NCBI GenBank assembly: GCA_040381075.1 | Contig: JBEIHX010000020.1 | Coordinates: forward strand, 3,217 to 67,216 | Source of the DNA: JBEIHX01 sp040381075 | GTDB taxonomy: Bacteria; Pseudomonadota; Alphaproteobacteria; Caulobacterales; Aquidulcibacteraceae | DNA length: 64,000 bases | Direction: 5' to 3' | In this document: piece by piece, positions 16,879-26,940 of the stretch | How the letters are laid out: each line of letters starts with the position of its first letter | How positions within the stretch are numbered: position 1 is the stretch's first letter | Translations under genes and position numbers: made by a program | The notes under the pieces: model-generated | Told to the model about the DNA's origin: nothing | Seen by the model: the letters and a program-made list of their open reading frames with translations, nothing else | Database searches by the model: none

Positions 16879-19257
16879 ATGACCAAGCTCCGCTCCAAGC
16901 GCACGCCCGTCGTCGCACCAGAGGACCTCGTCACACTCGCCACGATCGAGGAACGGATCCTGTGGCTTGCGGCATGGACCATCCACCACGCCAACCATCT
17001 GCGTGAAAGCCGCGATGGTCTGAAGGTGGGAGGACACCAGGCGTCGTGCGCCTCCATGACCACCTTGATGACAGCGATCTACTTCAAGGCGCTGCGGCCC
17101 CAGGATCGGGTCGCGGTCAAGCCTCACGCCAGTCCTGTCTTCCATGCCATCCAGACGCTGTTCGGCCGTCAGACCGTCGATCAGCTGAAAGCCTTCCGCG
17201 CCTTCGGCGGCGCGCAGTCCTACCCGTCGCGGACAAAGGATCAGGACGACGTCGATTTCTCCACCGGCTCAGTCGGGCTCGGCGTGGCCATCACGGCCTT
17301 CGCCTCGCTTGTTCAGGACTATCTGCGCGTCAAAGAACGTCTCCCGCCGGAGCGCTGCGGACGCATGATCGCACTGCTGGGCGACGCCGAACTGGATGAA
17401 GGAAACATCTACGAGGCGTTGATCGAGTGTTACAAACACGACGTCCGCAATACGTGGTGGATCGTCGACTACAACCGCCAAAGTCTTGACGCCACAACCA
17501 GCGAGCGGATGTTCGACCGCTTTGATGACATCTTCGCCACGTCTGGATGGGGCGTCGAAACGCTGAAGTTCGGACGGCTGCAGCGGGAAACCTTCGCCAG
17601 ACCCGGTGGGGCGGCGCTGCGCGAATGGATCGAGGCCTGTCCCAATGATCTCTATGCGGCGCTCACCTATGAAGGCGGTCCCGCCTGGCGCGAACGCCTG
17701 CTCGCAGATCTCCACACCGACGACAGCCGCGCCCTGATCGGGTCCCTTGACGACGCAGCACTGGCCGACGTGATGACGACCCTGGGCGGTCATTGTCTCG
17801 AGACCCTGCTTGAATGTTTCGAGCGGTGCGCCGCCGACGATCGCCCGAAACTGATCATCGCCTATACAATCAAAGGCTGGCGACTGCCGTTTCAGGGGCA
17901 CAAGGATAATCACGCCGGCCTGATGACGCCCGCGCAGATGTCGGAGTTCCAGGCCCGGCTCGGCGTGCCGGAAGGGTGCGAGTGGGACGCCTTCGCAGGG
18001 CTCGCCCCGAAACACCGAGCTGCCTGTGAGGCGCTTGTCAAAGCCGCGCCTTTCGCGGAAGACATGAAACGCCGGTTCACTCCAGCAGCCATCGATGTAC
18101 CGCCCTGGCGACAGTTTCCGTGTCCTTCTGACCGGCGTCAATCAACCCAGGCAGCCTTCGGCAAGATCCTCGTCGACCTTGCACGCGCTGACACCCCGCT
18201 CAGCGCCGCTCTTGTGACGACTTCCCCGGACGTGACCGTCTCGACCAACCTCGGCGGGTTCGTCAATCGGCGCGGCCTGTTTGCACGGTCACAGGACGAG
18301 GACGTGTTCAAGTCGCGGCGGATCGCCAGCCCGCAGACCTGGGCCGCCCGTCCGGAGGGGCAGCACATCGAACTCGGGATCGCCGAAAACAATCTGTTCC
18401 TGATGCTGGCCGCACTCGGACTGTCCTCATCTCTGTTCGGTCAGCGCCTGCTGCCGATCGGCGCCCTGTATGACCCCTTCATCGCGCGCGGACTCGATGC
18501 GCTGAACTATGCCTGTTACCAGGATGCGCGCTTCATTCTGGCGGCCACGCCGTCCGGTCTTACCCTCGGCCCTGAGGGCGGCGCCCACCAGTCAATCTCT
18601 ACGCCGCTGATCGGCATGGGACAGCCCGGCCTCACAAGCTTTGAGCCCGCCTTCGCCGATGAACTGGCGCTGATGCTGCGTCAGGCGCTGATTCAGATCC
18701 AGGCGCCGGTCGGCGACAGCGTCTATCTGCGTCTGTCCACCCGCCAGATCGATCAACCGGTCCGAACCGATGACGCCTGGACCCAAGAGGCCCTGAGAGG
18801 CGCGTACTGGTTGCGCAAGCCGGTGCACGGGGCAGGGCTGGCGATCGCCTATTGCGGCGCGATCGCGCCGGAGGCGCTTGAAGCCTGGCAGGCCTTGCAG
18901 GAAGACATGCCCGGCGCAGGGCTGCTTGCCGTCACCTCGCCGGACCTGCTCCACCGTGACTGGACGATGGCTGGACGGAGCCGCTGGACTCATGGCGCAC
19001 GCGCGAGGTCCCACGCAGAAACACTGCTCGGTGAACTCGACCGCAACGCCGGGCTCATCACCATGCTGGACGGCGCCCCCGCCGCCTTGTCGTGGCTTGG
19101 CGGTGTCTGCGGCCACCGTGTGCGCGCACTCGGCGTAGAGCACTTCGGTCAGACCGGTGATTTGCCGGATCTCTACCGCGTGTATCGGTTGGATGCCGCC
19201 GCGGTCCTTGATGCGGCCGCTGATCTGATGCTCGACTGGAACTATTCAGCCGGCTGA
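16879..19257 (+). CDS. ThDP-dependent AceE/transketolase-like enzyme
   Basis: A 792-residue enzyme resembling the homodimeric pyruvate dehydrogenase E1 (AceE) and transketolase families. The ThDP/Mg motif is GDAELDEGN (residues 168-176) with the partner Asn in VDYNRQSLD. A transketolase-like pyrimidine-binding domain with the activating Glu (IELGIAENNLF) and a C-terminal domain follow. It is shorter than E. coli AceE (887 residues). No E2 or E3 gene is nearby, so it may act on another 2-oxo acid or as an orphan E1-like enzyme. The ribosome binding site is weak; TTG three codons earlier is possible. Its 3' end overlaps the convergent RND pump gene by 16 bases. Confidence 0.8.
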   Translation: MTKLRSKRTPVVAPEDLVTLATIEERILWLAAWTIHHANHLRESRDGLKVGGHQASCASMTTLMTAIYFKALRPQDRVAVKPHASPVFHAIQTLFGRQTVDQLKAFRAFGGAQSYPSRTKDQDDVDFSTGSVGLGVAITAFASLVQDYLRVKERLPPERCGRMIALLGDAELDEGNIYEALIECYKHDVRNTWWIVDYNRQSLDATTSERMFDRFDDIFATSGWGVETLKFGRLQRETFARPGGAALREWIEACPNDLYAALTYEGGPAWRERLLADLHTDDSRALIGSLDDAALADVMTTLGGHCLETLLECFERCAADDRPKLIIAYTIKGWRLPFQGHKDNHAGLMTPAQMSEFQARLGVPEGCEWDAFAGLAPKHRAACEALVKAAPFAEDMKRRFTPAAIDVPPWRQFPCPSDRRQSTQAAFGKILVDLARADTPLSAALVTTSPDVTVSTNLGGFVNRRGLFARSQDEDVFKSRRIASPQTWAARPEGQHIELGIAENNLFLMLAALGLSSSLFGQRLLPIGALYDPFIARGLDALNYACYQDARFILAATPSGLTLGPEGGAHQSISTPLIGMGQPGLTSFEPAFADELALMLRQALIQIQAPVGDSVYLRLSTRQIDQPVRTDDAWTQEALRGAYWLRKPVHGAGLAIAYCGAIAPEALEAWQALQEDMPGAGLLAVTSPDLLHRDWTMAGRSRWTHGARARSHAETLLGELDRNAGLITMLDGAPAALSWLGGVCGHRVRALGVEHFGQTGDLPDLYRVYRLDAAAVLDAAADLMLDWNYSAG

Positions 19258-22200
19258 ATTTTTACCTCCTGCGACCCGCGTGTCGTCAGGCGCGCGAGAG
19301 CCGGCTTGACCGTCTTTTCCAGCCGGTCGATCAAAACGAAGACAGCAGGCACATAGACGAGCGACAGGATGGTCGACATCCAAAGACCACCGATGACAGC
19401 AACACCCATCCCCTGGCGCAGGGCCCCGTCCACCCCCCAGCCAGCCGCGGCGGGGATCATGCCCGCCGACATCGCAATGGTGGTCATGATGATCGGCCTC
19501 GCCCGCTTCATGCCCGCTTCAAGCAGGGCCTGATTGCGCGAAACGCCCTTGTGCATCTGCTCAATGGCGAAATCGACGAGGAGGATGGAGTTCTTGCACA
19601 CGATTCCCATCAGCATCACGAAGCCGATGAACACGAACAGCGACATGGGCTGATTGGCGAGCAGGAGTCCGACAAATGCGCCTCCGACCGACAGGGGCAG
19701 GGCGGTCATAATTGTCACCGGCTGGAAGAAGTCTTTCAGAAGAAGGACAAGCACCACATAGATGAGCAGAACGCCCCAGAACAACGCAGTGGCGAAATCG
19801 CGGGTAAGGTCCTCCATCTGTTCGGAGTTGCCGGATTTGAGCAGCTGGACGCCGGGCGGCAGGTTCTTCACCGCAGGCAGCTCCAGCACCTGTTCCAAAG
19901 CATCGCCGATCTCCATGCCGACGACATTCGCCATCGCTGTGACCTTGCGCTGGCGGTCGCGGCGCTCGATCGTGGCTTCGCCAAGGCGGAACGCGACATC
20001 GGCCACGCTGTCGAGGCGCACTGTGGCGCCAGTTGTCGTCTGCACGCGCAGCGCCTGGATGGTCTCCAGATCAGCGCGCGCCGTGTCGCGCAGCCGCACC
20101 CGGATCGGCACTTGCCGGTCCGCCAGATTGAACTTAGCGAGGTTGCGATCAATGTCGCCGTTGGTGGCGATACGCACCGCGCTGGCGAGCGCGCCCGGCG
20201 ATACGCCAGCCGCCGCCGCCGCCTCAGCGCGCGGTGTGATGTGAATCTCCGGGCGCTGCAGATTGGCGGATGATTTCACATCAACCAGCCCGTCTATGGA
20301 CTTCATCTGCTGCACCAGCGCGTCGGCGGCTGCCTTCACCTTGACGGGATCGTCGCCAACGAAGTCCAGTTCGATGTCCTGGCCACGCGAGGGGCCGTTG
20401 AACTGGAGGAAGGACGTGCGCACGTCGGCGACGCCAGCCAGACGTTGGCGCATCGAATCCTGAATCTCATGGGCGGCGCGGTCGCGCTCTTCGCGGGGAG
20501 CCAGCTGGATGTTGATACTGGCCGCGGTGGCCGCGCCGGACGGGCCGCTCACCGATGTGAACACGCCTTCGATGTCAGGATCCTTGCGGATCTCGGCTGC
20601 CAGGTCCTGGAGCGTGCGATCCGCGTGGGCAAGCGGCGTGCCTGGCGTGAACTCCACCTTCATGGAGAGCATGCCATTATCCAGACGCGGCAGAAACGTA
20701 CCGGGCACCATGCCGGTCACGACCGGAACAAGCGACAGGATGAACACGCCAATACCGGCGCAGAAGGTGATCGCGGGCCGCCGGATCGAGAAGCTCAGCG
20801 CGTCGCGGTACCATCCGGTCATCGCGCCGTGCTTTTCTTCCCTGTGATCGTTCTTCAGGAAATAAGCCGCCATCATCGGGGTGATGAGGCGCGCCACCAG
20901 CAGCGAGATGAACACCGCTATGGCGACAGTGATGCCGAATTGCTTGAAGAACTGACCGTTCACACCCGACATGAAGCTGACAGGCAAAAACACCGCGATG
21001 ATTGCGGCCGAAGTCGCGACGACAGCAAGACCTATCTCATCGGCTGCTTCCAGCGAGGCCTGGTAAGCTGATTTGCCCATGCGCATGTGGCGCACAATGT
21101 TCTCAATCTCTACAATCGCGTCGTCAACCAGAACCCCGGCGACCAGGCTGAGTGCGATCAGCGTCATCATATTGAGCGTGAAGCCAAGGGGCTCAATGGC
21201 CGCAAAGGTCGGGATGGTGGCGAGCGGTATTGCAACCGCGGCGATGAGGGTCGCGCGCCAGTCGCGCAGGATAAGGAACACCACGAGCACGGCGAGCAGC
21301 GCGCCCTCAATCAGGGCTGCGATCGAACTCTTGTGCATGCCCTTGATAAACTCGACGGGTGTCGCGATCAGGCGGAAGGACAGGCCCGGATTGGCCGCCT
21401 CAAGCCGCTTCAGCCGCTCCGCCGTTGCGTCGAACACATGCACGTCAGACGCAGACTTCGCACGTTGGATCATGAAGGTGACAGTGGGAGCCGCGTTGTA
21501 GCGGGAGATGCTGGTCAGGTCAGACGCGGAATCCTGCACCATCCCTAGATCGCCGAGCCGTACGGCGCGGCCATCGGGAAGCAGGACCTTCGTTTCCGCG
21601 AGCTCTTCAACACTCCCGGCGCTCGCCAGAGCACGGATCGATTGGGACTGCCCGCCAACATCCGCCCGTCCGGCCGGCAGATCGACATTGGCTGCGCGCA
21701 ACTGCCGGCTGACATCGTCCGCAGTCACGCCAAGCGCCAGAAGGCGCTGCGGATCGAGGTCAACGCGCACCTCGCGGTCCGCGCCGCCAACGCGCTCGAT
21801 GGCGCTGACGCCCTTGACCGAGAGAAGGTCGCGCGCGAGCGTGTTGTCTATGAACCAGGACAGCTCCGCCGGGCTCTTTCCAGGCCAGTCTATCGAGTAG
21901 TAGCCGATTGGGTCCGACGCAGCATCGTCGCGCGTGATCACCGGCTCTTCTATGTCCGCCGGCAGCTCTGCGCGCACCCGTGACAGCGCATCGCGGGCGT
22001 CGTCAATCGCCTGGGGTAAGTCGGCGCCGATCTGAAGTTCGACATTGAAACTCGCCTGACCCGGCGTCAGGGTTGATGAAATCCGCTTGACCCCGTTGAC
22101 GCCGGAGAGCGCCCCTTCGACGCGCTGGGCGACCTGGCTTTCGAGTTCAGCCGGCGCTGCTCCGGCCTGCGCAACGACAACGTTGAACTCAGGAAACTCG

Positions 22201-22328
22201 ACGTTGGGCAGCTGGTTGATTGGCAGGCGGAAGTAGGCCGTCAGACCCGCGACGATCAGAACCAGGAACAAAACGATCGGCGGGATCGGATTGCGGATGG
22301 CGGTGGCCGATATGTTCCAGGCGCTCAT
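19242..22328 (-). CDS. RND efflux pump inner-membrane transporter
   Basis: A 1028-residue AcrB/MexB-superfamily (HAE1) proton-driven drug exporter, with the usual twelve membrane segments and two large periplasmic loops. It begins with the classical ISATAIRNPIPPIVLFLVL and INQLPNVEFPE segments. The proton-relay aspartates lie in GVLVDDAIVEIENIVRHM. It starts 9 bases after the adaptor gene, completing the operon tetR-adaptor-pump. The substrate is unknown. Its last 16 bases overlap the end of the AceE-like gene on the other strand. Confidence 0.93.
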   Translation of the reverse strand: MSAWNISATAIRNPIPPIVLFLVLIVAGLTAYFRLPINQLPNVEFPEFNVVVAQAGAAPAELESQVAQRVEGALSGVNGVKRISSTLTPGQASFNVELQIGADLPQAIDDARDALSRVRAELPADIEEPVITRDDAASDPIGYYSIDWPGKSPAELSWFIDNTLARDLLSVKGVSAIERVGGADREVRVDLDPQRLLALGVTADDVSRQLRAANVDLPAGRADVGGQSQSIRALASAGSVEELAETKVLLPDGRAVRLGDLGMVQDSASDLTSISRYNAAPTVTFMIQRAKSASDVHVFDATAERLKRLEAANPGLSFRLIATPVEFIKGMHKSSIAALIEGALLAVLVVFLILRDWRATLIAAVAIPLATIPTFAAIEPLGFTLNMMTLIALSLVAGVLVDDAIVEIENIVRHMRMGKSAYQASLEAADEIGLAVVATSAAIIAVFLPVSFMSGVNGQFFKQFGITVAIAVFISLLVARLITPMMAAYFLKNDHREEKHGAMTGWYRDALSFSIRRPAITFCAGIGVFILSLVPVVTGMVPGTFLPRLDNGMLSMKVEFTPGTPLAHADRTLQDLAAEIRKDPDIEGVFTSVSGPSGAATAASINIQLAPREERDRAAHEIQDSMRQRLAGVADVRTSFLQFNGPSRGQDIELDFVGDDPVKVKAAADALVQQMKSIDGLVDVKSSANLQRPEIHITPRAEAAAAAGVSPGALASAVRIATNGDIDRNLAKFNLADRQVPIRVRLRDTARADLETIQALRVQTTTGATVRLDSVADVAFRLGEATIERRDRQRKVTAMANVVGMEIGDALEQVLELPAVKNLPPGVQLLKSGNSEQMEDLTRDFATALFWGVLLIYVVLVLLLKDFFQPVTIMTALPLSVGGAFVGLLLANQPMSLFVFIGFVMLMGIVCKNSILLVDFAIEQMHKGVSRNQALLEAGMKRARPIIMTTIAMSAGMIPAAAGWGVDGALRQGMGVAVIGGLWMSTILSLVYVPAVFVLIDRLEKTVKPALARLTTRGSQEVKIQPAE

Positions 22329-22337
22329 GCTGCTCTC

Positions 22338-23549
22338 CTAGCCTCCTCGACCTTCGGCCTCGACCTGGGCGACGTCCGGTGCGGCGACCTGTGGCGCCAC
22401 CGGACGAACAATGTCGCCATCCGCCAGGAAAGCGCCGCCGCCCGCGACAACGGTCTGACCGCGGGCCAGTCCCCGCTCAATGGCTATGTGCTCGCGGTCC
22501 TGCACGCCCGCAACGACGACGGTGCGTCGCGCACGATTGTCCTGATCCACCACGTAGACAACGGTTTCCGGTCCGTCATAGAGGACGGCGCTCGCCGGCA
22601 CCGCGAGCGCCTCGCGCGGCGCCAGCCTGGTCTCGCCGCGCAGGAACATGCCGGCGCGCAGGCGCGCGTCGCGCGGCAGATCGAACACCGCTGAACCCGT
22701 GCGGGTGCGGCTGTCGATGGCTGCGGGCGGGCGACGCAGCGTGGCGCTGATCTCTGAGCCGTCGACCAGAAAGAATTTCGCCGGCTGGCCCTTCTGAAGC
22801 GCCAGGATGTCCGCCTCGGCGACCTCAGCAGCCACCTCCAGCCGATTGTCTCCCGCGATCCGGAACAGCGCCTGGCCATCCGCCATCTGTCCGGGTTGCA
22901 CAGTGCGGTTGATGACCAGACCAGAGCGGGGCGCGCGCAGATAGCCGCCGCCAAGTCGGGCCGCCAGCGCGGCGCGCGCGGCTCTGGCGGCCGCGAGTTC
23001 GGCGCGCGCTGCGTCCAACCGCGCGCCGGCCGCATCCGCTGCAGCCCGGCGCGAGGCGAGGGCCTCCGCCGAGAGAGCGCCGGTATCCCTGATGGCGTTG
23101 GCGCGTTCGAAATCGCCGGCTGCGCGCACCGACCCGGCTTCAGCCTCTTTCAGGCCTGCTTCGGCGCGGGCGACCTGTGCGTCTGCACTCTGGGTCTGGG
23201 CGCCGGCGAGCGCCTGATCGAGACGGGCGAGCGGCTGGCCCTGCCGCACGACATCTCCCTCATCGGCCAGCACCTCGAGAACCCGAATGCCGGCTGACGG
23301 GGCGAACACGCGCACGTCGTCGCGCGGGCGGGCTTCGCCGGCAAGCGGCATTCGCCGCGCAAACGTGCGCGTCTCCACACGCGCGACGGTCACGGCCAAA
23401 GCCTGCCGGGTCTGGGTCGCCTGCGCCTGCCCGGAGGGCTCCTGGTCGCCCGCGTGGGTCAGGAAATACACCCCCGCTCCGACGACCGCCACTGCAGCCC
23501 CGGCGATCGCGACCGGATGGATCCGGCGCCGTTCGGGTAGGTCGGTCAT
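22338..23549 (-). CDS. RND efflux periplasmic adaptor (membrane fusion protein)
   Basis: A 403-residue HlyD/AcrA-type adaptor linking the RND pump to the outer-membrane factor. It has one N-terminal membrane segment (VAIAGAAVAVVGAGVYFLTH). The first half of a lipoyl/barrel domain (VFAPSAGIRVLEVLADEGDVVRQGQPLARLD) precedes an alanine-rich helical hairpin (about residues 110-200), and a second half (YLRAPRSGLVINRTVQPGQ) follows. No lipobox is present, so it is anchored by the helix. Its ATG overlaps the tetR stop by 4 bases. Confidence 0.92.
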   Translation of the reverse strand: MTDLPERRRIHPVAIAGAAVAVVGAGVYFLTHAGDQEPSGQAQATQTRQALAVTVARVETRTFARRMPLAGEARPRDDVRVFAPSAGIRVLEVLADEGDVVRQGQPLARLDQALAGAQTQSADAQVARAEAGLKEAEAGSVRAAGDFERANAIRDTGALSAEALASRRAAADAAGARLDAARAELAAARAARAALAARLGGGYLRAPRSGLVINRTVQPGQMADGQALFRIAGDNRLEVAAEVAEADILALQKGQPAKFFLVDGSEISATLRRPPAAIDSRTRTGSAVFDLPRDARLRAGMFLRGETRLAPREALAVPASAVLYDGPETVVYVVDQDNRARRTVVVAGVQDREHIAIERGLARGQTVVAGGGAFLADGDIVRPVAPQVAAPDVAQVEAEGRGG

Positions 23550-24205
23550 TGCGATGTCTCCTGCACTTCTTTTTTATTCGTTCGCAGATGCGAAACGGAT
23601 GAGGGCGTACGCAGCGTGAGGTAGCGGCGGATGAAAGAGGTCAATTCCGCTGCAACGCTGACGGCGTCGCCCTGACCGAAAAAGGCCAGCCGCAGCCCCA
23701 GGCCGTCGATCACCGCGGTGATCACCTGAGCGGCGGAGTCGGGGCAGAGGTCGTCCGCCACTTCGCCCAGAGCCTGCGCCCTCGCGATCGCGGCGGCGAG
23801 GTGGGTGCGGGTGCGCTGCCTTTGGCCGCCAAGGCGGCTGCGCAACTCAGGATCGCGCATCGCTTCAGCCATCACATCGGCGACGAGCGGAGATTGGTGA
23901 GGATCGCCATAGATTTGCATCGCATGGTTCACAACCTGGGCGAGGGCGGCCATCAGATCTTCGCCAGTGCGAATGTCGACGATCAGCTCCTCAAGCGCCC
24001 TGTGCTGGTCCTCTGCGATCGCGAGGATCAGGTCGGTCTTGGCGGGGTAGTAGCGGTAGAGGGCGCCGGCGGAGAGCCCGGCCGCAGCGCAGATTTCGTT
24101 CATGGTGGTGAGATGGAAGCCCCGCCTGCGAAAGCACTGCAGGGCAGCCTCCAGGATCTGGGTCCGTCGCCGTTCAGCCAGTTCAGGGTCTGCTGTGCGC
24201 GCCAT
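23546..24205 (-). CDS. TetR-family regulator of the RND operon
   Basis: A 219-residue TetR/AcrR-type repressor. The N-terminal helix-turn-helix (ILEAALQCFRRRGFHLTTMNEICAAAGLSAGALYRYYPAK, given by its key segments FHLTTM, AGLS and LYRYY) is followed by a helical ligand domain. The first gene of tetR-adaptor-pump, it lies divergent to the outer-membrane factor. The chosen ATG follows GGAAAGAA; upstream codons lack homology. It likely represses its own operon and the divergent gene through the palindrome at 24291-24304, with release when a pump substrate binds. Confidence 0.9.
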   Translation of the reverse strand: MARTADPELAERRRTQILEAALQCFRRRGFHLTTMNEICAAAGLSAGALYRYYPAKTDLILAIAEDQHRALEELIVDIRTGEDLMAALAQVVNHAMQIYGDPHQSPLVADVMAEAMRDPELRSRLGGQRQRTRTHLAAAIARAQALGEVADDLCPDSAAQVITAVIDGLGLRLAFFGQGDAVSVAAELTSFIRRYLTLRTPSSVSHLRTNKKEVQETSQ

Positions 24206-24290
24206 GGGCGTTTGGTTCTTTCCGGCTGACGTCTGTCCGCCTGGGGAGCGGTGCGCAGCAGACTTGCGATTTCTGCTGCGACGCATATAA

Positions 24291-24304
24291 AACGAACACT
24301 CGTT
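24291..24304. promoter_or_regulatory. Candidate TetR operator
   Basis: The inverted repeat AACGA-ACAC-TCGTT lies 86 bases ahead of the tetR start and 91 bases ahead of the divergent outer-membrane factor gene. Its position between the divergent genes and AcrR-operator-like form support regulator binding. Confidence 0.55.
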
Positions 24305-24394
24305 CTCTAAATATGAACTCCAGCGAAGTCAACGCGACATGCAGCGCCGGGTGGGGTGCAGCACGCCCGCGACAGCCGATGGGAGAGCACAGGC

Positions 24395-25957
24395 ATGGTC
24401 AGCGAAATTCCGTTGCGCACAGGCGGGCGCACGAGAGCGAAGCTCGCCGGGGTGAGCCTCCTCGCGCTCGCCACCGGATGCTCAACGCTGCCTGAGGCAA
24501 AACCAGCTCCGGGATCGCTGCCGGCTGCGTTCTACAACCTGCCCCAGCAGTCGGCCGGCTCCATGCCCGTGGACGCACACACTGCCGCGTCCGACATGTC
24601 AGCCTGGTGGCGCGGTTTCAACGATCCTCTGCTTGACCGTCTCGTGTCTGAGGCCGTCGCCGCCAACATCCCGCTGCGACAGGCTGTGCTGAGGGTCAAG
24701 GAAGCACGCGCCCTGTCGCACCAGACCGTTGCGGCATACGCTCCCATTGTCGCCCTCGGCGCGCGCGGCGAGTACACCGAAGTCATCGAAGGCCCTCCGC
24801 TTGTCGGCTCCTTCCAGTCCTTCATCACCGGCGGCGGGCAGCGACAGATCGTTCAGGAAGATCGGCAGATGTATGCCGCCGGCGGTCCCCAGGTGGCGTG
24901 GGAGATCCCGCTGTTTCCCCGCCTTGAGGCCGCGGCGGAGGGCGCGCGAAGCACTGCGCGCGCGGCGATGGAGGAGGTGCGCGCCGCTCAGGTCGCGCTC
25001 ACCGGCGATATCGCCCAGGCCTATGTGAACCTGCGGTTGGCCCAGAACCGCCGGCAGATCCTGCGTGACGCCGCGGCGGCATCGTTGGAACTTGCAGCCA
25101 TTGTCGACCAGAGCGCCGCCGCCGGCATCGCCGCGCCAGCTGACGCCGCTGACGCCCGGCGGCTCGCCGAGAATGTGCGCGCCCGCATTCCCGACGCGCA
25201 GCTTGAGGTGAGCACCTACACCGGCCAGATCGCCTTGCTGCGCGGTCTCGCGCCGGGGGCGGATCCGATCACCGCGACCCTGGTTGCGCCGCAGGGCGCG
25301 CTCGTGCGGATGCCCACCCTGCGGGTCGCAGCCATGCCCGCCGCACCGGCCGACCTGCTCAGGTTGCGCCCGGACATCATGCAGGCCGAAGCGCGGGTGG
25401 GCGTTGCAGCCGCCGATCTTGGCGTCGCGCGCGTCGATCTTCTGCCGCAGCTGCGTCTGACTGGCGGCATCAATGTCGCCGACAACGTGCTCGGCTCGGC
25501 GCTGCCCGAACGCGCGGTCCAGCTGGGTCTGACGCCGCAGGTCAGCATTCCGCTGATCGGCTGGGGGCAGCGCCTGGCCGCCGTGCGGGCGCGCGATTCC
25601 CGGTTCGATCAGGCGCTGCTGCAGTATCAGGAGGTGGTCAATCGCGGCGTGGCGGAAGCCCAGGGCAATCTGACGGCGCTCGCCCAGGCGGACGTGCGCC
25701 TTCAGGCGGCGCGTGCTGCAGAAGACGCCGCCGTGCGCCAGAACGAGGGCGCGCGCGCCTTGTGGTCGTCCGGGATCTCGAGCCTTGCAGATCGGCTCAG
25801 ATCCGATCAGCAATTGCTGGACGCGCGCCTCGCCCGCATTGAGGCCGAAGCAATTCAGGCGCGCGCCGCCATCGGCGTCTATCGGGCCTTCGGCGGCGGT
25901 GCGCCAGATCTCGGCGCAGTCCAGGCGGCTGAACGGGAAATCCCGCCGCGCGGCTGA
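24395..25957 (+). CDS. Outer-membrane efflux lipoprotein, NodT/OprM family
   Basis: A 520-residue TolC-like outer-membrane channel. The lipobox LATGC is near residue 28, so the mature protein is acylated. Typical NodT features follow: SAWWRGFNDPLLDRLVSEAVAANIPLRQA and two repeated OEP helical regions with LLRLRPDIMQAEARVGVAAADLGVARVDLLPQLRLTGG split by coiled-coil stretches. GGGAGA is 8 bases before the ATG; a GTG 13 codons earlier is less likely. It is divergent from the tetR-adaptor-pump operon, and together they form a tripartite exporter. Confidence 0.93.
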   Translation: MVSEIPLRTGGRTRAKLAGVSLLALATGCSTLPEAKPAPGSLPAAFYNLPQQSAGSMPVDAHTAASDMSAWWRGFNDPLLDRLVSEAVAANIPLRQAVLRVKEARALSHQTVAAYAPIVALGARGEYTEVIEGPPLVGSFQSFITGGGQRQIVQEDRQMYAAGGPQVAWEIPLFPRLEAAAEGARSTARAAMEEVRAAQVALTGDIAQAYVNLRLAQNRRQILRDAAAASLELAAIVDQSAAAGIAAPADAADARRLAENVRARIPDAQLEVSTYTGQIALLRGLAPGADPITATLVAPQGALVRMPTLRVAAMPAAPADLLRLRPDIMQAEARVGVAAADLGVARVDLLPQLRLTGGINVADNVLGSALPERAVQLGLTPQVSIPLIGWGQRLAAVRARDSRFDQALLQYQEVVNRGVAEAQGNLTALAQADVRLQAARAAEDAAVRQNEGARALWSSGISSLADRLRSDQQLLDARLARIEAEAIQARAAIGVYRAFGGGAPDLGAVQAAEREIPPRG

Positions 25958-26148
25958 CCGCGCCAACCGCACGTCAACGCCTCGCCGCCGAATCGGCTCT
26001 CCGGTGATCACACGATGGACTGGGAGGTGTGGGCCCCGCCCAGGGGAGGACCAGAGCAGCCCACACTGGCGCACCCACTCTTTGTGCTGGCGCAGGCGTG
26101 GCCGTCACGCCCGGTTCGCGCGGAAACCCAGCCAGCTGCGACATGCAA

Positions 26149-26176
26149 AAGGGCCGCTCCAGCCGGCGCGGCCCTT
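26149..26176 (-). terminator. Rho-independent terminator of the TorF-like gene
   Basis: A perfect 9-bp stem, AAGGGCCGC with GCGGCCCTT, has a 10-base loop and, on the minus strand, is followed by TTTTG. It lies about 30 bases past the stop of the porin-like gene and may also stop readthrough from the efflux lipoprotein gene. Confidence 0.8.
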
Positions 26177-26208
26177 CGCAGAAAAAGCCGGTATATCGGC
26201 GGGCGTGG

Positions 26209-26940
26209 TTATTCGCCGCGCGGGTAGATCGGCACCGTGAGCTTCAACAGGCCAACCACCTTGCCGTCGGCAAGCGCGTTCGCATCGATGTCTGTGTCGT
26301 GGTAGCGCAGATCGAGCGAGAACACGTCAAGGGCAGCCGTCATGCCCACGTTCCAGGTCGTGTAATTATCAAAACCGAAGGCTGCGTTGTCCTCTACAGT
26401 CTGATAGCCGACCGCGCCCGATCCCGCAACGGTGAGGCCATTGCTGTACTCAGCAAGTTGTGTCGACGCATTCACCTCGGCGTAGACGGCCGTGCCGGAA
26501 TTCAGCGTGAACTCCGGTGACAGCATCAGCTTGCCGCCGAATGAATAACCATTGTCGAAACTGTGGGTGAAACCCGCCAGCGCTTCCCAATAGGGCAGAT
26601 CATCGGCAATGGCGTCATTGCCGTCATAGCCGTAATAGATGACGCCGAGGTTGAACGTGGTGTCGCCGACTGACGGGGTAACGCCCGCATAGAAATCGTA
26701 CTCGATGGTCGAGTCGGATCCGAAATCAATCGAAGACAGCCAGGTGCCCGCGTAGAAAATGCCACTGGTGACGTCGACGCCGCCCTGGAACGACCCGTTG
26801 TCGGGCTTCTGGGAGATGCCGCGATAGATGTAGTCGTTGGTGTAGCCGATATTGGCGGTCACTGACGTTTCCGCCTGTGCCACGCCGCAGGCCGCGCCGG
26901 CGAGCAGGGTTGTGGTCAGGAGTTTGAGGCTGGTACGCAT
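26209..26940 (-). CDS. TorF-family outer-membrane beta-barrel protein
   Basis: A 243-residue protein resembling the TorF putative porin family (TIGR02001). A signal peptide ends at AQA (about residue 22), followed by TSVTANIGYTNDYIYRGISQ, the family's characteristic start. Alternating short beta-strands with aromatic girdle residues and tight turns predict an outer-membrane barrel with the usual length. GAGGGG precedes the chosen ATG; fifteen open codons upstream are not used. It is monocistronic with its own terminator. The transported molecule is unknown. Confidence 0.85.
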   Translation of the reverse strand: MRTSLKLLTTTLLAGAACGVAQAETSVTANIGYTNDYIYRGISQKPDNGSFQGGVDVTSGIFYAGTWLSSIDFGSDSTIEYDFYAGVTPSVGDTTFNLGVIYYGYDGNDAIADDLPYWEALAGFTHSFDNGYSFGGKLMLSPEFTLNSGTAVYAEVNASTQLAEYSNGLTVAGSGAVGYQTVEDNAAFGFDNYTTWNVGMTAALDVFSLDLRYHDTDIDANALADGKVVGLLKLTVPIYPRGE

